From NCBI GenBank assembly GCA_907164885.2, contig OU015496.1, forward strand, positions 163,853,850-163,917,849: a DNA stretch of 64,000 bases, written 5' to 3'. Under the pieces are notes generated by a model. That model was not told where the DNA came from and searched no databases. It saw only the letters and a list, made by a program, of their open reading frames with translations. Numbering within the stretch: the stretch's first letter is position 1; every line of letters starts with the position of its first letter. The translations under genes were made by a program, and so were the position numbers. Positions 24,701-36,960 of this stretch are shown here, in pieces. Source of the stretch: Dolomedes plantarius (lineage: Eukaryota > Arthropoda > Arachnida > Araneae > Dolomedidae).

Positions 24701-27559
24701 TTTTACTAAAAATGAAATTTCTACTTTCCTCTACTTTTCTCCGAAATGCAACTATTTTTTAAATCTTTTTTTATTTAAACTTAAAATTATTCCCATTTTA
24801 TAATTCCGGCTAAAATTACTCCACTATTCCTAAAACTGCTCAGCTCGTATCATTTCAGGTCAAAGCAGCAAATTTTTGATTCAGCTTAAAATTTATAATG
24901 GCAACTATGTTCAAACAAATAAACATACCACTAGGCGGAAAAACAAGTGGAATGATAGTTTCTATGGGTTATTCGAAAGTTTCCTTTCCCTTTAGGTTTT
25001 TAAAACAAGCTTGTTTTAAGTGCAATAACGAGCAAAATTAACTTAAGTGCGCTTTCCTATGCATTTTCGCAGTAAACTTGAAGACCATTTTCAATGAGTT
25101 GTATTGTGTATTGCGTTGTATGAGGCAAGGTATATATACTTAAGGTACTTGTAGGTTTATGCGTACGACAGGATTTCTAAAGCAAACAACAGAAGTTCAA
25201 AAACTAAAATAATTGATTGGCCTATTTTGAAGTTTTATACATATTTAGAAAGAAAATTTGGAGGCTATTTCCACTAGTCTATATAAAAAAAAAAAACAAT
25301 TAGCCAGATTATGCCTACAGGAAACTTATGACTTTCCGGAAACTTGTGGAAAACGTAAACAGGAATCAACAATTCTTAAAATTCCCGAATCCATAATTAA
25401 ATGGATAGTGACACCCCTCTAATTATATTGTGAATTTTATGAAGCTGTTTGTTCCAAACAGTACTAAGTAATGTAAGCGTTCATTTCGGTTAAGATTCTA
25501 TTACGGATTATTCAATAATGATTAAGTGACTATTATACAATTTATATAACACACAGAAGCATGGGCGCTTTCCTGTGTCGATCCAAAACGCAAACTTAAA
25601 GACAGGGCATGATAAAATGACAAACCCCCGAGACAAGAAAGACACTTTTTTTTCCCATAAGCCCTGGATCTTTTGCCGCAACACTCCCAGCATCCCACAC
25701 AAGGTCAACTCTCCCCCTCAACTGGAGGCCCCGCTTTTGGGGGCGCACCCCGGTCGCCATCCGGGACATCTCGCAACTCCCCCCTCCTTCCTTTTCCGCG
25801 ATGGACTCTGACCATCTCGACACAATGGCTGATAGCAGAAAATTGATAAAAAAAAATTGAACAAAGAACTCTGGCAACGCGAATGGTCTCCTATTCTGGA
25901 CGACTTTTTTTTTTTCAATTTCTTTTTATAAATTTGTTTATTGTGTGAGTGCATGTGACGCAAGCATAGAGAGAGGTCCGTTGATAATGCTGTTTGTTAA
26001 CGGCAGGGAAACCTGGAGTTCTCTCGGACAATGCGCCGCATATCGGCGGCCACTTTAGTTAGGGGAAAAAAAGAAAAAAAAAACCACTCGCTACGAGGGG
26101 CCAGGTATATATTTAGACTGTCTCTTTTTTTTTTCGCAGAGAAGTTGGGAGTTTAACCGCACTTATATTTCAGTCTCACTCGGGCACACTCCATTTTAAG
26201 ATCGTTTGGTCATCATCTTGTTTCAACAAATTGCCATACTTGAGTTTGGAAACGTACTGAGATCCAGACGATTTCAGGAATTTTACTTTAAATCCAACGC
26301 AATTAAAATTGTACTAACCATTATTAGAACTAAGTGTTAAAATTTAATACTACTTAACTTTTTTTTTAGCGTCGTTACAACTTTAGATTATCATTTTACT
26401 GAACATTCTGCTCTATAATTAACCCGAAAGTTTTGTTTACATAATCATTTGAATTCACAAGGCACTTAAAGAATTATTCAAATTAACTACTAACAGTTAC
26501 TGTTAATACACTTTATTATTGAAAATTGCCGAAACTTTCGGGTCATTTTCACTGGACACACACACTCCGAAGCTGGAAAAATTAGCTTTTACATTGTCTT
26601 TTAGCGTTTACAAATTTTTAAACATCAACATCAGTCAGTATTGCTTGAAACTTGATGACACTTATGTAACATATTTGTTTCAATCACAAGAGGGCACTGT
26701 TTTGTATGCTTCATGTAGCCCCCTATTTTTGTTTTGATAGAGAACTGAACCACCAGGGGTCGGTCGGAGTGTTGTTTTCCACGGGTCCGCTGTAATGGAA
26801 TATGTATAAATAAATATAGTTGAAGGAGATTTGTAAGACCCTTCTTGAGTGTATGTGGGTGTGTATTATTAGAAATAATCTTTTGTGTCAACTTAACGGC
26901 CGTTATGACATATTAAGGCTTTTGATGACATACTAAGGTCGTTAAAACGTTGGGTTATCGTCTTAGTGGGCATTTTGAAGCTTAAGAGAATAAACAATTT
27001 TATTTACATATTCTTTCTTTTTTTTCATCCCCAAGAAACTTTCATTAAACAAAGAAATAAAAAGGACAATTTAGTATATCGTTATTAAAAATTTTAAAAA
27101 GAAAAACAAAGTTAAAATGCGATAAATGATATATTTTTATAAAATGGGATTGTTTCTTTTTATTCAAAAACGTAGTCTCGAAGTAATGAATTTCTACATC
27201 AGCGAAAAATTTTAATCAATGGCATTATGAAAATTATCATTTCACAAATGAAATACATTTTGATAACTTCCTGGAGGATATAAATGATTATAATAACTGT
27301 CGAACAATTTGAGAAACAGCGGTACAAACACATATATATTCGACCTGGCATAGCCACGTAGGAAACGACTCGATTCCATCCCGTCATTTACCAATTCTAA
27401 GAGAAACAAAAAGAAAGAACCTGAGGTTCAAAATGTAGTACTGTTAAGAGACTGGTAAAAAAAAAGATCAAACCCTTGACCTCTGCATACTTTATGCGGA
27501 AAAAGAGATCATTTGCCACAGTTCGGAATCGATTCAGGCTGATATAAAACTTGGCCGGA
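21726..27559. other. No gene seen: AT-rich non-coding DNA
   Basis: Apart from the patch at 24.0-24.35 kb, only poly-A/T runs, a 20-bp palindrome at 25000-25019 (TTAAAACAAG and its inverse), a GC-richer spot at 25680-25810 and a short direct repeat of ATGACATAYTAAGG at 26907 and 26927. Confidence 0.45.
24000..24350. promoter_or_regulatory. CpG-rich patch with YY1/Pho-like site
   Basis: GCGGCCATTTTCTG at 24040-24053 is a good YY1/Pho-type site, followed by GGTGTCGGCGGCGATTAGC and further CpG-rich DNA. Candidate promoter or Polycomb-type element; no coding evidence. Confidence 0.3.
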
Positions 27560-28330
27560 CAGTATATAAATAACTATCCCAGCCATAAGCCTCTGCCACC
27601 CCTCCCGAACTTGTAAGATCTCGCCATGACGGGCTCAACAGACCTCCTGCCCCTGCGGTCGTTGCAGCGCTGGTCTCATGGTACATTCACATTGCACTGC
27701 AGGGAAGTACCCCCAATTCCTGTCATCACATTAGTGACGGTAACCCTACCCGTCGGGTAGGGTTCATTTCACTCTCATCCCCCATTCCGCCCCCAAGGTC
27801 CCTTCGTTTTCTTTGATCCTCTCGGCAAAGACCGCTCCGACACAAGATCAGTGCAGGACAGCTCTGCAGGCCGCTGCCCATAAATCACTGGTTTCCCCGC
27901 AGAATTCTGGAGGAGAGCATGGATGTGGACGCGCTATCAGAAAAACAAAACACAAACAAAACACCCCACCGAGGGGGGAAAAGGGGGGCAGTTTTTTCAT
28001 CCCCCCCCTGCTCACTGCCGCAGATGGTAACACGTCCTGTTTCCCGGCTTGACACACATCGTCTCTCATTGGTGTCTAAAAGCCGACTTCCTCGCTCGCC
28101 AAGCACGGCGCTAACCAGCCAATGGGTCACTGTCAGTCCGGCAGTGGACCGCGCGGACGGGTTCAAGGCTACGGGCGCAGAAAAGAGGGCCTGCTCTCTC
28201 TTCCAAGAGGTTAATATCATAATGGTCGGCTATGATGATGTTGATGGGAGGAAGGAGAGGGGGAAAAAATAAATAAATCGAGAATTAAGAGAGTGACGTC
28301 ACTGTGGTTTCAAAGAACTCGCCCTCCAGC
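27560..28330 (+). promoter_or_regulatory. GC-rich patch with TATA-like element and CRE
   Basis: TATATAAATA at 27563-27572 lies just before a GC-richer stretch with many CpGs (27590-28260). A perfect GTGACGTCAC lies at 28293-28302 and a (TC)n run at 28373-28385. It contains overlapping frames on both strands but no recognisable protein. It might be an alternative promoter or enhancer within the presumed intron. Confidence 0.25.
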
Positions 28331-30439
28331 CGTTTGTGGAGAGAAGGAAAGGGGAAGGACGCAGGGTATTATTCTCTCTCTCTCTGTACCCATATACATT
28401 TCGCGAAAAGGGGCTCTGATTAAACAGGGGGAGGAAACAGGCATTTCTCACTGACCTATAAGCGGATGCTCTGGCGTTTTATTGATGATTTCAAGGACAA
28501 GGGAGAGATGGCTCGTTGAATGGCCGTTATAGGATGACGCGGCTGGCATAGGAAGACACCCATGAAAAGGGCATCATGGTTATATATGCCCGACTTTTTT
28601 TTTTTTTTTTAACTTTCTAACCGATCTTTTTTCGAAATGTTGCAACAGGCTGTGAGGGCGAAGTGACTTTTAATCCTGCATTTATCACTTGCATTTCGCG
28701 ACTAGGTTTACGATGAATAGACAGAAAAGGCACTTATTTTACATAAATATGTAAAACGAAGTAAATAAATAGATTTTGGTTTGAAAACAATACAACTGTA
28801 AAGTCGGTATGAAAATTTTTATTTATTCCACTTTTGTAATAAATTGTTAGGCCTAGTTGCATAAGACAAAAATTGAATTGTGACTAAATACAACATAATC
28901 TAACATCAAAACAACGTGAAATGAGCTAAAGAACAGTGAATTCGTTTTAAAAGCTCAAAAGAATATAAGGACATTAGCCTAACTGAGCTCAACAGTCAAT
29001 ATTTAATTACATAAATTTCCTATAAAATAAGTAGCACAGCATACGCCAAGAATAAAACAATAGGGCGTGTAAAATTTACAAAGTGTAGTTTGTATGCGAG
29101 ATATAGCCTTCCATTGAGACTATAGGTTCTTTATCTAGACTTTAAGTATGTTGCATTTTGTTTAGATATCCAACAGATTGCGCTGCCGTTAAACAAGGCA
29201 TTTTGACACCCATCCCCTTTGTCGAGGGAGGAGCGATTCGAATTATCCACCATGATGGCCAGTTTGGATATACATATCCCATTAACCTTAAGTAAATAGT
29301 ATCTTATTTATACCCCATGAAAAAAATGCGCTCATAAAAACTTGATGAAAAATATATGCTTATGTAATATAAATAAATTAAGAAAATGATAAGCCGCGGC
29401 TTTTATGGCACAAGTGTTGAAGAACCACGGTCTACTGGAGATTTTGCTGGTGTTTTTACCAATACAGTCCTAAAGAGCTAGCCTAGTTTGTTCAGATCAA
29501 GGAAAATTGGGATTTCTATCCTCATAAAACAGGATATTTGATTTATTTAAAACAGGATATTTGATTTATATTTGATTATGATAAGATTACTTTGTTCAAA
29601 AAGTTGAGGAATTCGTTAAATCAATGAGGTTCTTCGTATTTTCGATGTGAACACTTCCTTGCCATATTTTTTTATAATTAAAAACTAAGATGACCGCTAT
29701 TTCCCCCACTGTTTGTTCAAAACTCAAAAAACAAAAGACACAGGCACTACACCCACGGCACTCTTAAAACTGTGCTTGCCACTTTGACCACAATGTTATC
29801 AACAGTCACACGGTGTCAGTGACTGAAAGCAAGGATTTCGCGGGCGAATCGTTCACTTCCCAAGACACCTAAATTTGTGGACAGTGATTAAAGAGCAGAA
29901 GCGCGAAATTACACCGAATTCCGTCTCTTGCAGACACCATTCATCAAACTTGAATATCGAGTCTGACATTTTTACGCTTCGCAGGTAAATACCATTATAT
30001 GTATAAACACTGAGATGCAGAGGAAAGCGGGAAAGACTACACACGGACTTGAAACATTGACATACGCCAGTGTTTATCTCGACTTTCGATTGGTCAGCAG
30101 ACCGAGACAGATTCTTCAAGGACGAATGATGCAGGTTGGAGAGAGTGTTGGTGGATGCGAAAGGTAAGGAAAAGATAATAACTCGGTGAAAACGTCGATT
30201 AGAATGCCCGATGGCTGGTAGCGACTCCATCCGACTTGGTTATGAAAATCGATAGTATCTGTATTTCAGTCCACTGGGTTTACAACGGAATGACAATGTT
30301 CAACTCTTTTAGGTAAAAATACTTAAGCCCTTTAAGCACGATGGACGTTTAATGCGGGCTTCAACCGACGGCATTTCGCCTTAGAATGTCCACTCGTGGA
30401 CATCTATCAGGTAAGTTAAATTTAAAGGTAAGGTTTATC
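28331..30439. other. No gene seen: non-coding DNA
   Basis: The frame at 29853-30230 (minus, 125 codons) has no recognisable domain or splice context. A small palindrome ATGTCCACTCGTGGACAT lies at 30386-30403. Confidence 0.45.
29525..29570 (+). repeat. Recent 23-bp tandem duplication
   Basis: TAAAACAGGATATTTGATTT occurs twice, 23 bases apart, without mismatch. Confidence 0.95.
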
Positions 30440-31225
30440 CACAACCAGTTTTATATTAAAGTCTATGGCTTGTTTTTATGTCTGCAACCGAATAACCGTT
30501 GATACGGTCTTTGGGTGAAATAACCTGATCCTAATTAGACAAAATAAAGTCTAACCGGGGATTTATACTCTTTACCATTCGGCTGCATCCCGTTTTACAA
30601 AAAACATTTGTCAAACTATGGGATAGGGGATATTCTACAATACTTTTTGTTTCTTTCTGTCTATGGTTTATGTATGTCAGAAGGAACTGAATAAACATAC
30701 TTAGGTCTTAGAGGTAAGCCCACGATTAAGTATACAAGAAGGTCTCAAAGAGGAGAGTTTCATCCGCCAACCTATGTAAACATTGCTTTATACAGCATTG
30801 ATTAGTTTAATTACCAAGTAAATGATCGTATATAATTCTATGAGTGTACAAGCAAATAAACACTGATACAGTATTTGAGGACTCTATAAGTACATAAGAT
30901 GTCTAAAAAGAGTTTTATCCTCCTTGCTATACAGCTGAATTTCGTCTAGCAATAGACATTAGTCAAGCATAAAAGCAGTCTACGTTATCCATTAGTCAAA
31001 TTATGAATTATGTTTAGAAATTGTAAAGAAATCTTATATATTCTTTCAGTCCATGCCTCGTGTAGGTCAGATGCATCTGAACTTGCTTCATTATATGAGA
31101 TAAACAGCATGAAACCTAACATAAAAAGGAGGTCTAATAGAAGAGTCTTATTCGTCCAACCACATGTCAGTGTACACAATATACGTCTTACAATGTTCGT
31201 CAGTCAAAGCATGAGATAATGAGTA
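30440..31225 (+). repeat. Degenerate satellite-like array, 4 units of ~180-212 bp
   Basis: The unit head recurs at 30458, 30652, 30832 and 31044 as variants of GTCTATGGTTTATGTATGTC. A middle block of the type AGGTCTAANAGAGGAGTTTTATCC recurs at about 30548, 30740, 30900 and 31130. The units end with CATTNGTCAA..TATG variants (30606, 30955/30995, 31198). Divergence between units is high. No neighbour shows the same array. Confidence 0.75.
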
Positions 31226-31299
31226 CTCCCACGGCTGGATTTTTTTTTCTTCTTAATATCACGCCGTGTCCTGTGCATGGATTTGCTACTGAATGAACA

Positions 31300-31920
31300 C
31301 GCTATACAAGTCCTCTCGATAAACACCAGGATGGTGGGTACCCCGACATCTGCGGGGGCGGCGGGCAGATTGTCCAAATCGCATTCCATCACGCGTGCCA
31401 CAATACGAGCATAAAAGCCTCGCACACAAAATGGGAATTGGCCCACACCGCGAAGACGAGCAGATAAAACGCCCGAGTGGGCACAGTCCTATCCGCAGAA
31501 GAGCATGAATTTTTCTCTGGATGGAATTAATAAAAGGTTACGCGCGCACACACACACATGCGCAGGGGTACCTGGTGAGAAACTTAACGCAAGGCGACAC
31601 AAAAGGCGGGCGGAAGAGATGTTTTAAAAATAAATCCCCCGAAAGAGGGGAGAAAGAGAGAGAGAGCCGAGAAAACCATCATCAATTCAGAAAGCGAACA
31701 GAAGAGCGAGAGGAAAAAAAAAAAGCTTCCCGTAACCGCAGGAAATCTGGCGAAAGAGCCTTAAAAAAACGGTTGGCCCATGGCGAGCGAGCGAGAGAGG
31801 CCTCAAGTCAGCTGTTTCTTCGAGTGGGTTGACAAGACAGCCAGCTCGTTTTTCGCTGCCTTCGGGGTATTTCATCTGATTTTGACTCGGAATGTCCCAC
31901 ACCATACCCTTCAACGTTAG
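31300..31920. promoter_or_regulatory. CpG/purine-rich patch
   Basis: A GC-richer core at 31320-31420 (GCGGGGGCGGCGGG) is followed by a (CA)n run near 31545 and a long GA-rich stretch at 31640-31800. Frames here are low-complexity R/E/K-rich peptides and are not credible proteins. Confidence 0.22.
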
Positions 31921-33400
31921 AAATTTTGGCCTAGACGCAGAGAAACAGGAGGCTTACTTTTTTTGCGGGTGGGACATGTCGGAAAAAAAATAAATAAACC
32001 CTCAGTTGGGCATTCATCTAAAATAGGAAATTTGGGGATGGGGTGGTGTCTAGAACAAAAAATTCCTCATGAATGCCCATTTTTATATTTTTTGTCTTAT
32101 AACGAATTATAGAGATGTTACAATCAAATAACGCGGACCGCGTGTTGCTACCATAACTTTCTCACAGCATTTTTATGCATTTCAGTGCTGAAGCAGCTGT
32201 ACGATCATCTGTATTTTATGTCGGAATGGAATCTTTCGTGATATGTCATCCTTAAAAGGATTATCTAAAATTCCTCACAAGGCATCTCTTTTAAATTCTG
32301 TACATGGAAATTTTGTTCTCATGTCATTAAATTGTATGTGGTATATCCGATTTAGAATTAAAATACTGATAATATATATTCAGAAGCAAAACCTACTCTG
32401 AATTTTTAAAGAGGTTAAAATTTTTAGACATAAAATTTGAAACAAATCTTGAAAACAAATTATTTTGAAAATTTTTCTGTGTACAAAAGCGGAAAAATTA
32501 AGGTAATAGTTCTACTGCTTCGGCATAGGTATAAAAAAAAAATTAAACATGCTTTCAATTTCCTGTTTTTAATGTTTTAAAATCAAAATTTCAAACTTTA
32601 CAAGATATTTTCTGTATATAATAATCTTGTTACAAAGAAAAACATATGACGGAAAAATTCATTACGAAATCAGTGTTTATGAGTATAAAATGTAAATAGA
32701 TAAAAAGGGTGCATATACTAATACGATAAAACGACTTAAAAGTAATTATAACTGTGTCTTTGTACGATGGTATAACAGGACGTGCGATAAAGCAACTACT
32801 AATAAATATTTAGAGAAGCTTAACATACTGTGGTTCGCACAACTTTCTTACAAGACTCGGAAGGCGAAGGGGAGAAAATGCAACTTCAGTTCTCAGGACG
32901 TGAAATTTGGAAATTTTATTAAGTACGGGTAAGTTCGAACAGATATGCACTTTTCAAGTTTAAAAAATACTGTTGAAAAAATTGTTCAAGAATTGTTCAA
33001 ATTTTGGATAGCTAAATCTATTGATCACCGAGTAAAAATGCGGGTCAATGTTTGGTCATGACAGATCTATGTATCACAAAACTTGAGTCAGTTTCATAAG
33101 CTTTAGGCCAACAGAATTTTTCACAACCATTCGCGTTTTTTCCCCTCCTCAGATTTAAACCTCAAAGAAATCATGATGAAATAACAGACTGTAATAGAGA
33201 AAAACAGGAATTTGACTTCATCAGTTTTTTTCTTCATTGAATTTAATTTTAAATGTCCGACAGCACCTATTATGCATTTTAAGACCTACTTGAGGCTCTC
33301 TGCGTAGAATTACAGCATACCTTGATAATAGTAACAACATTCCCCGACTTTCTTCAAATACTTTTTTAACAGTGCTCTTGCTCACTTTGAAAACAAAAAT
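31921..33400. other. No gene seen: AT-rich non-coding DNA
   Basis: Short chance frames only. Confidence 0.5.
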
Positions 33401-34191
33401 ATATCAATTTATATCAATTTATATCAATTTATATATATAAAACAGTTCCGTAACTGGCTGACTGACTGACAGACAATGCACAGGCCAAAACGGTGAACCT
33501 AAAGGGCTGAAATTTTGCATGGCGATTCTTCTTATAGTGCAGGGGTGCACTAAGAAAGATTTTTTTAAATTAAATTTTTAAGCTGTTTTAGTAACTTTTT
33601 TTGAGTTTTCATTTAAAATAATAATTTGAGGGTTATAAAATTTACATCACGAGAAAGATCATAAAAATTCCTTTAAAATGAAATCTTTTTCGAATCTTTA
33701 CCTCCATTTTCTAATTTTTTGGTGAACTTTTAAAGATTAATTTTTAGAATTTAATTTATTAAATGCTGATCACGTGATTTCTTTTTCTGGTAGTTTAAAT
33801 TAATTTATCGTCACATGCATAATAACGAAATAGACATAAAGATTTTTTTTTCTTGCTAATGCGGCAGACGATTAGAAATTATCAAAAGAAATATTAAAAT
33901 ACAGTAAAAGATATGTTCCTCAAACTGTACTATATTCTTTAGTATGTTCTATTAGATTTAATTTGAATATTTTCTTCTACATTATTTTGTCTATAAAAAT
34001 ATACGTTACGATTTTTTTATAAATATATTTTTCAGTTTTTTTACATCAATTGCATACATTGATCGTTGTATTTATTATAAATATATTTATACACATTTTT
34101 GGCATTAATTGCATACATTGACCGTTGTATTTAATTTAAATGTACTTCATAGCGAAGTACGGGTTTTCAGCTAGTATATATATATATATAA
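33401..34191. mobile_element. TA-bounded interspersed repeat (mini-me-like)
   Basis: The stretch starts with three copies of ATATCAATTT (33401-33430), a TATATATA tract and a GACTGACTGACAGACA tract. It ends with GCGAAGTACGGGTTTTCAGC, then TAGTATATATATATA (34171-34191). Microsatellite-bounded elements with TA and GTCY-type tracts and a CGAAGyrCGGG...CAGCTAGTA end are common non-autonomous repeats in arthropods. Assignment to a transposon superfamily is not possible from sequence alone. It contains a ~58-bp duplication at 34019-34133. Confidence 0.55.
34019..34133 (+). repeat. Tandem duplication, unit ~58 bp
   Basis: Two copies (34019-34075, 34076-34133) share ATAAATATATTT and the core ATTGCATACATTGAYCGTTG. 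It lies in the right part of the TA-bounded element. Confidence 0.85.
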
Positions 34192-36230
34192 TTGCTGGTA
34201 CAAAAAATGAACTGAATTAAGATGAATGCCTCTAGATTTTAGGAGATTTATAGTATCCCCAGTTTTTTCGGCAAGTTCTTTCAAACTTTTCTATTAATTA
34301 ACGTTAACAGGACAGATGAGGTAATGTCGAAGTAAATTAAGTATCGCTTTTATTCTTAAATAAGTAATTTAGTTATTCATCCTTTAAATTACTCTTCACG
34401 ACTATCAGATGAACTATGGTATCTAAACTGTGGACCGGAAGTAAAAGAAACCGAGTTCTTTAAAAAAAATAAATTATCACTGCAAACCTGTTAAAGGGAG
34501 TATTATTGTTTAAATACACAAACTTTGAAAAGGGTGTTGTTATTTTTATCTCGGAGTAATTTGTAAAATTGAAAATAGGCTATCCCATTCCGCATCAGCT
34601 AATTTTTTCTTCTCTTCAGGATTCAAATCCTCAGAATATTGAGAATAAGAGCATGAATGAACTCTCCAGAGATAAAAACATTCATCCGAAGTGAAAAATG
34701 CGAAAATGAAGAAAAGTGGAATAAATGTAAAACCGCTGTTTAATAAAATGATTGCGATAACAAAACAATAAAAAGGGTTAAAAAGAAATAAAACAACAAT
34801 TTCGGAATGATTAAAACTTTCGTTCCTCTCTAGGTACTGTTGTTCGGGGAGCTAGAGAAAGAGGATTTATATGATTGTGAGATTATTTATCGCTTTCTTC
34901 TGTCTCATTAGAATACCTCGAATGTTTTTCTTTCGGATACAAAAATGTGGGCGTACAACACAGATATAGAGTATCAAATTATACATCTCAAATGGCTTTA
35001 AATAATATCCGAAGTTTAGACATCTTAATAAATTACAAATAAAATGACGCAACAAATAGTTATAAAAAAATTAGTAAAATACTTAGGTAACACGCTCATC
35101 AAGCAGGAAAAAAACGACGATATCTAAAAATATTTGATTTTCACACTCTTATAATACAATTAAACTTATTATTGGGGTGTTTTATCAAAAGATTTATTTT
35201 AGCACGTAAAAGCGATATCAGTAGGAGAAAAAAAAAACATTTTTTTTTTAATTTTAGGAAACAAAAATTTTTTAACAACATTTATAAATTTTATAATCGT
35301 GAATCAAATCCTAAATTTCTTTAAAAATGCATTGATCGGTTGGCAGAACAAATCGGAATTACGTTATACGTGTAAGAAAACTTATCCATTCATATAAAGA
35401 AATGCGTAAAAATTGCAAATAAAATCGTAAACGTAAAAATATAAGCGCATACTTTTCACTACAGCGAATCACATAAGGCTAACACCCGTGATTTCATACT
35501 ACATATGGCTAGATTGAAGAGATATACAAAATTATCATTTCTAGACGACACGTACATACGATTCGATTCTTTTCAAAAGAGGATAAAAAATATTTTAAAT
35601 TTGCTGACCACAGCCGTGATGATCTAATTAAGATTCATTATTTGATGTATTGCAGTCAAAATTCACGCTATAAACTCAGAACTGTAATAATAACAAACAA
35701 ATTGGTATATTAAATGGATTTTGTCAAAATATACCTCGGCTTTCATTCGAAATATAATTTCTCACGAAATGAGAGTTTAATAAATAGCCTTGGAAAGTGA
35801 TGAAACTTGGGAAATATTACTTACGATTCAGTATAAATTTTTCAATCCCTCATTTATCCCTTATCTGATCGATCCATTAGCGTAAGCCGGGTCAATTTTA
35901 GTCTAAAAGGTCATGACAAGCAACAAAGATTCATAGATATATTTAAAATAAATGTTTCATATGAGTTAATACTTAACAAAATTAAAGAAAAATGTAGAAA
36001 GTAACAACCAATTTGAAAATACAACCGTTTTAAAAAATGAAAAGTTTGAGGCTTTTCTGTTTCAGTCACATTTTTTTATAGTTTTATCTTGAGTTGAGGA
36101 ATAAATGAAATTGGTTTAGAAAATGTTTGCTAAAAATATCTCTATTGGTCTCTAATATGAACCAGAGTTAAAAAAAAAAATACTGAATAGGGTCCTACCA
36201 AAATCTGTGTCCGTTTGGATTTAGAACTAT
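34192..36230. other. No gene seen: AT-rich non-coding DNA
   Basis: No conserved frame, paired repeat ends or RNA gene were found. Confidence 0.5.
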
Positions 36231-36520
36231 TTCGAGGACAATTACTTTGAAAAGTCTAAAACTTTCTGCATTATACTGCATGATCGGACTCTTCTTTGTT
36301 AAATAAAAGTAATAAAATGTCTAAAAGTTTACAATAAGCAATGTACTTTGTTCTAACGATAAACGACATCAATAATTTGCTTACACGAACGCTTGGAAGC
36401 TTTTCGAGGTTGAATATTTTGAAAAGGTCTAAAACTTTCTCCATTATTTTGTATGACTGGACTTTCCGTTTTTTAGTACATACAATACAGCTTCCAAAAG
36501 TTTACCAAAGACCACGCATC
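36231..36520 (+). repeat. Tandem duplication, period 172 bp
   Basis: TTCGAGGACAATTACTTTGA at 36231 and TTCGAGGTTGAATATTTTGA at 36403 each open a copy continuing AAAAGTCTAAAACTTTCTSC, CATGAYYGGACT and AAAAGTTTAC. The second copy is incomplete. Confidence 0.88.
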
Positions 36521-36659
36521 CTAACTCAGAAACAAACAATATCACGAGAAACGGATGATGTCTAAGATAAGCACAAATGCTCCATACTGCCCGTCTTGAG
36601 ACTAAACATGACCAAATGGTATACAGACGCCAGCTAGAAAAAAAAGTAAAATAACCTCT

Positions 36660-36960
36660 CAAAAACCCAGGAGCGAAGGGGATAGAGGATGAGACCATGA
36701 GAGAGCCAAGCCAGGGTGCTGTTGCCATTACATCACATCCTAAAAAAAAAACACCCGCCCATTGTGAGTCGCTCTTCTGCGAACCATCCCACAGCAACCC
36801 TGCGTCCGGCATCCCCAAATCGGGACCCCAACCAGATGGCCAAGAGCCACCACCAACTCCAGGTCCCCGTAGCTTCCCTCACGAGGAGAGGAGCGAAAAA
36901 AACACAAAAAACACCCCATACCAGTACACACACGGCGCGCCTGGATTATAAGCGCAGAGG
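36660..36960. promoter_or_regulatory. GC-richer patch, no recognisable gene
   Basis: A C-rich plus strand of about 250 bases gives open frames on both strands without any known motif; the frames reflect base composition. Candidate regulatory or TE-derived DNA. Confidence 0.2.

Noticed and set aside
29853..30230. 125-codon minus-strand frame
   Set aside because: No domain, no zinc-finger spacing, no donor or acceptor in the right phase to join the exon at 55721.
31521..31832. 103-codon frame rich in R, E and K
   Set aside because: Low-complexity translation of a GA-rich tract.
34618..34635. GGATTCAAATCC, resembling a tRNA T-loop
   Set aside because: It is a small palindrome without A box, anticodon stem or acceptor stem.
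36444..36818. 124-codon minus-strand frame
   Set aside because: It overlaps the 172-bp tandem duplication and the GC-rich patch; no recognisable motif and opposing frames are equally open.
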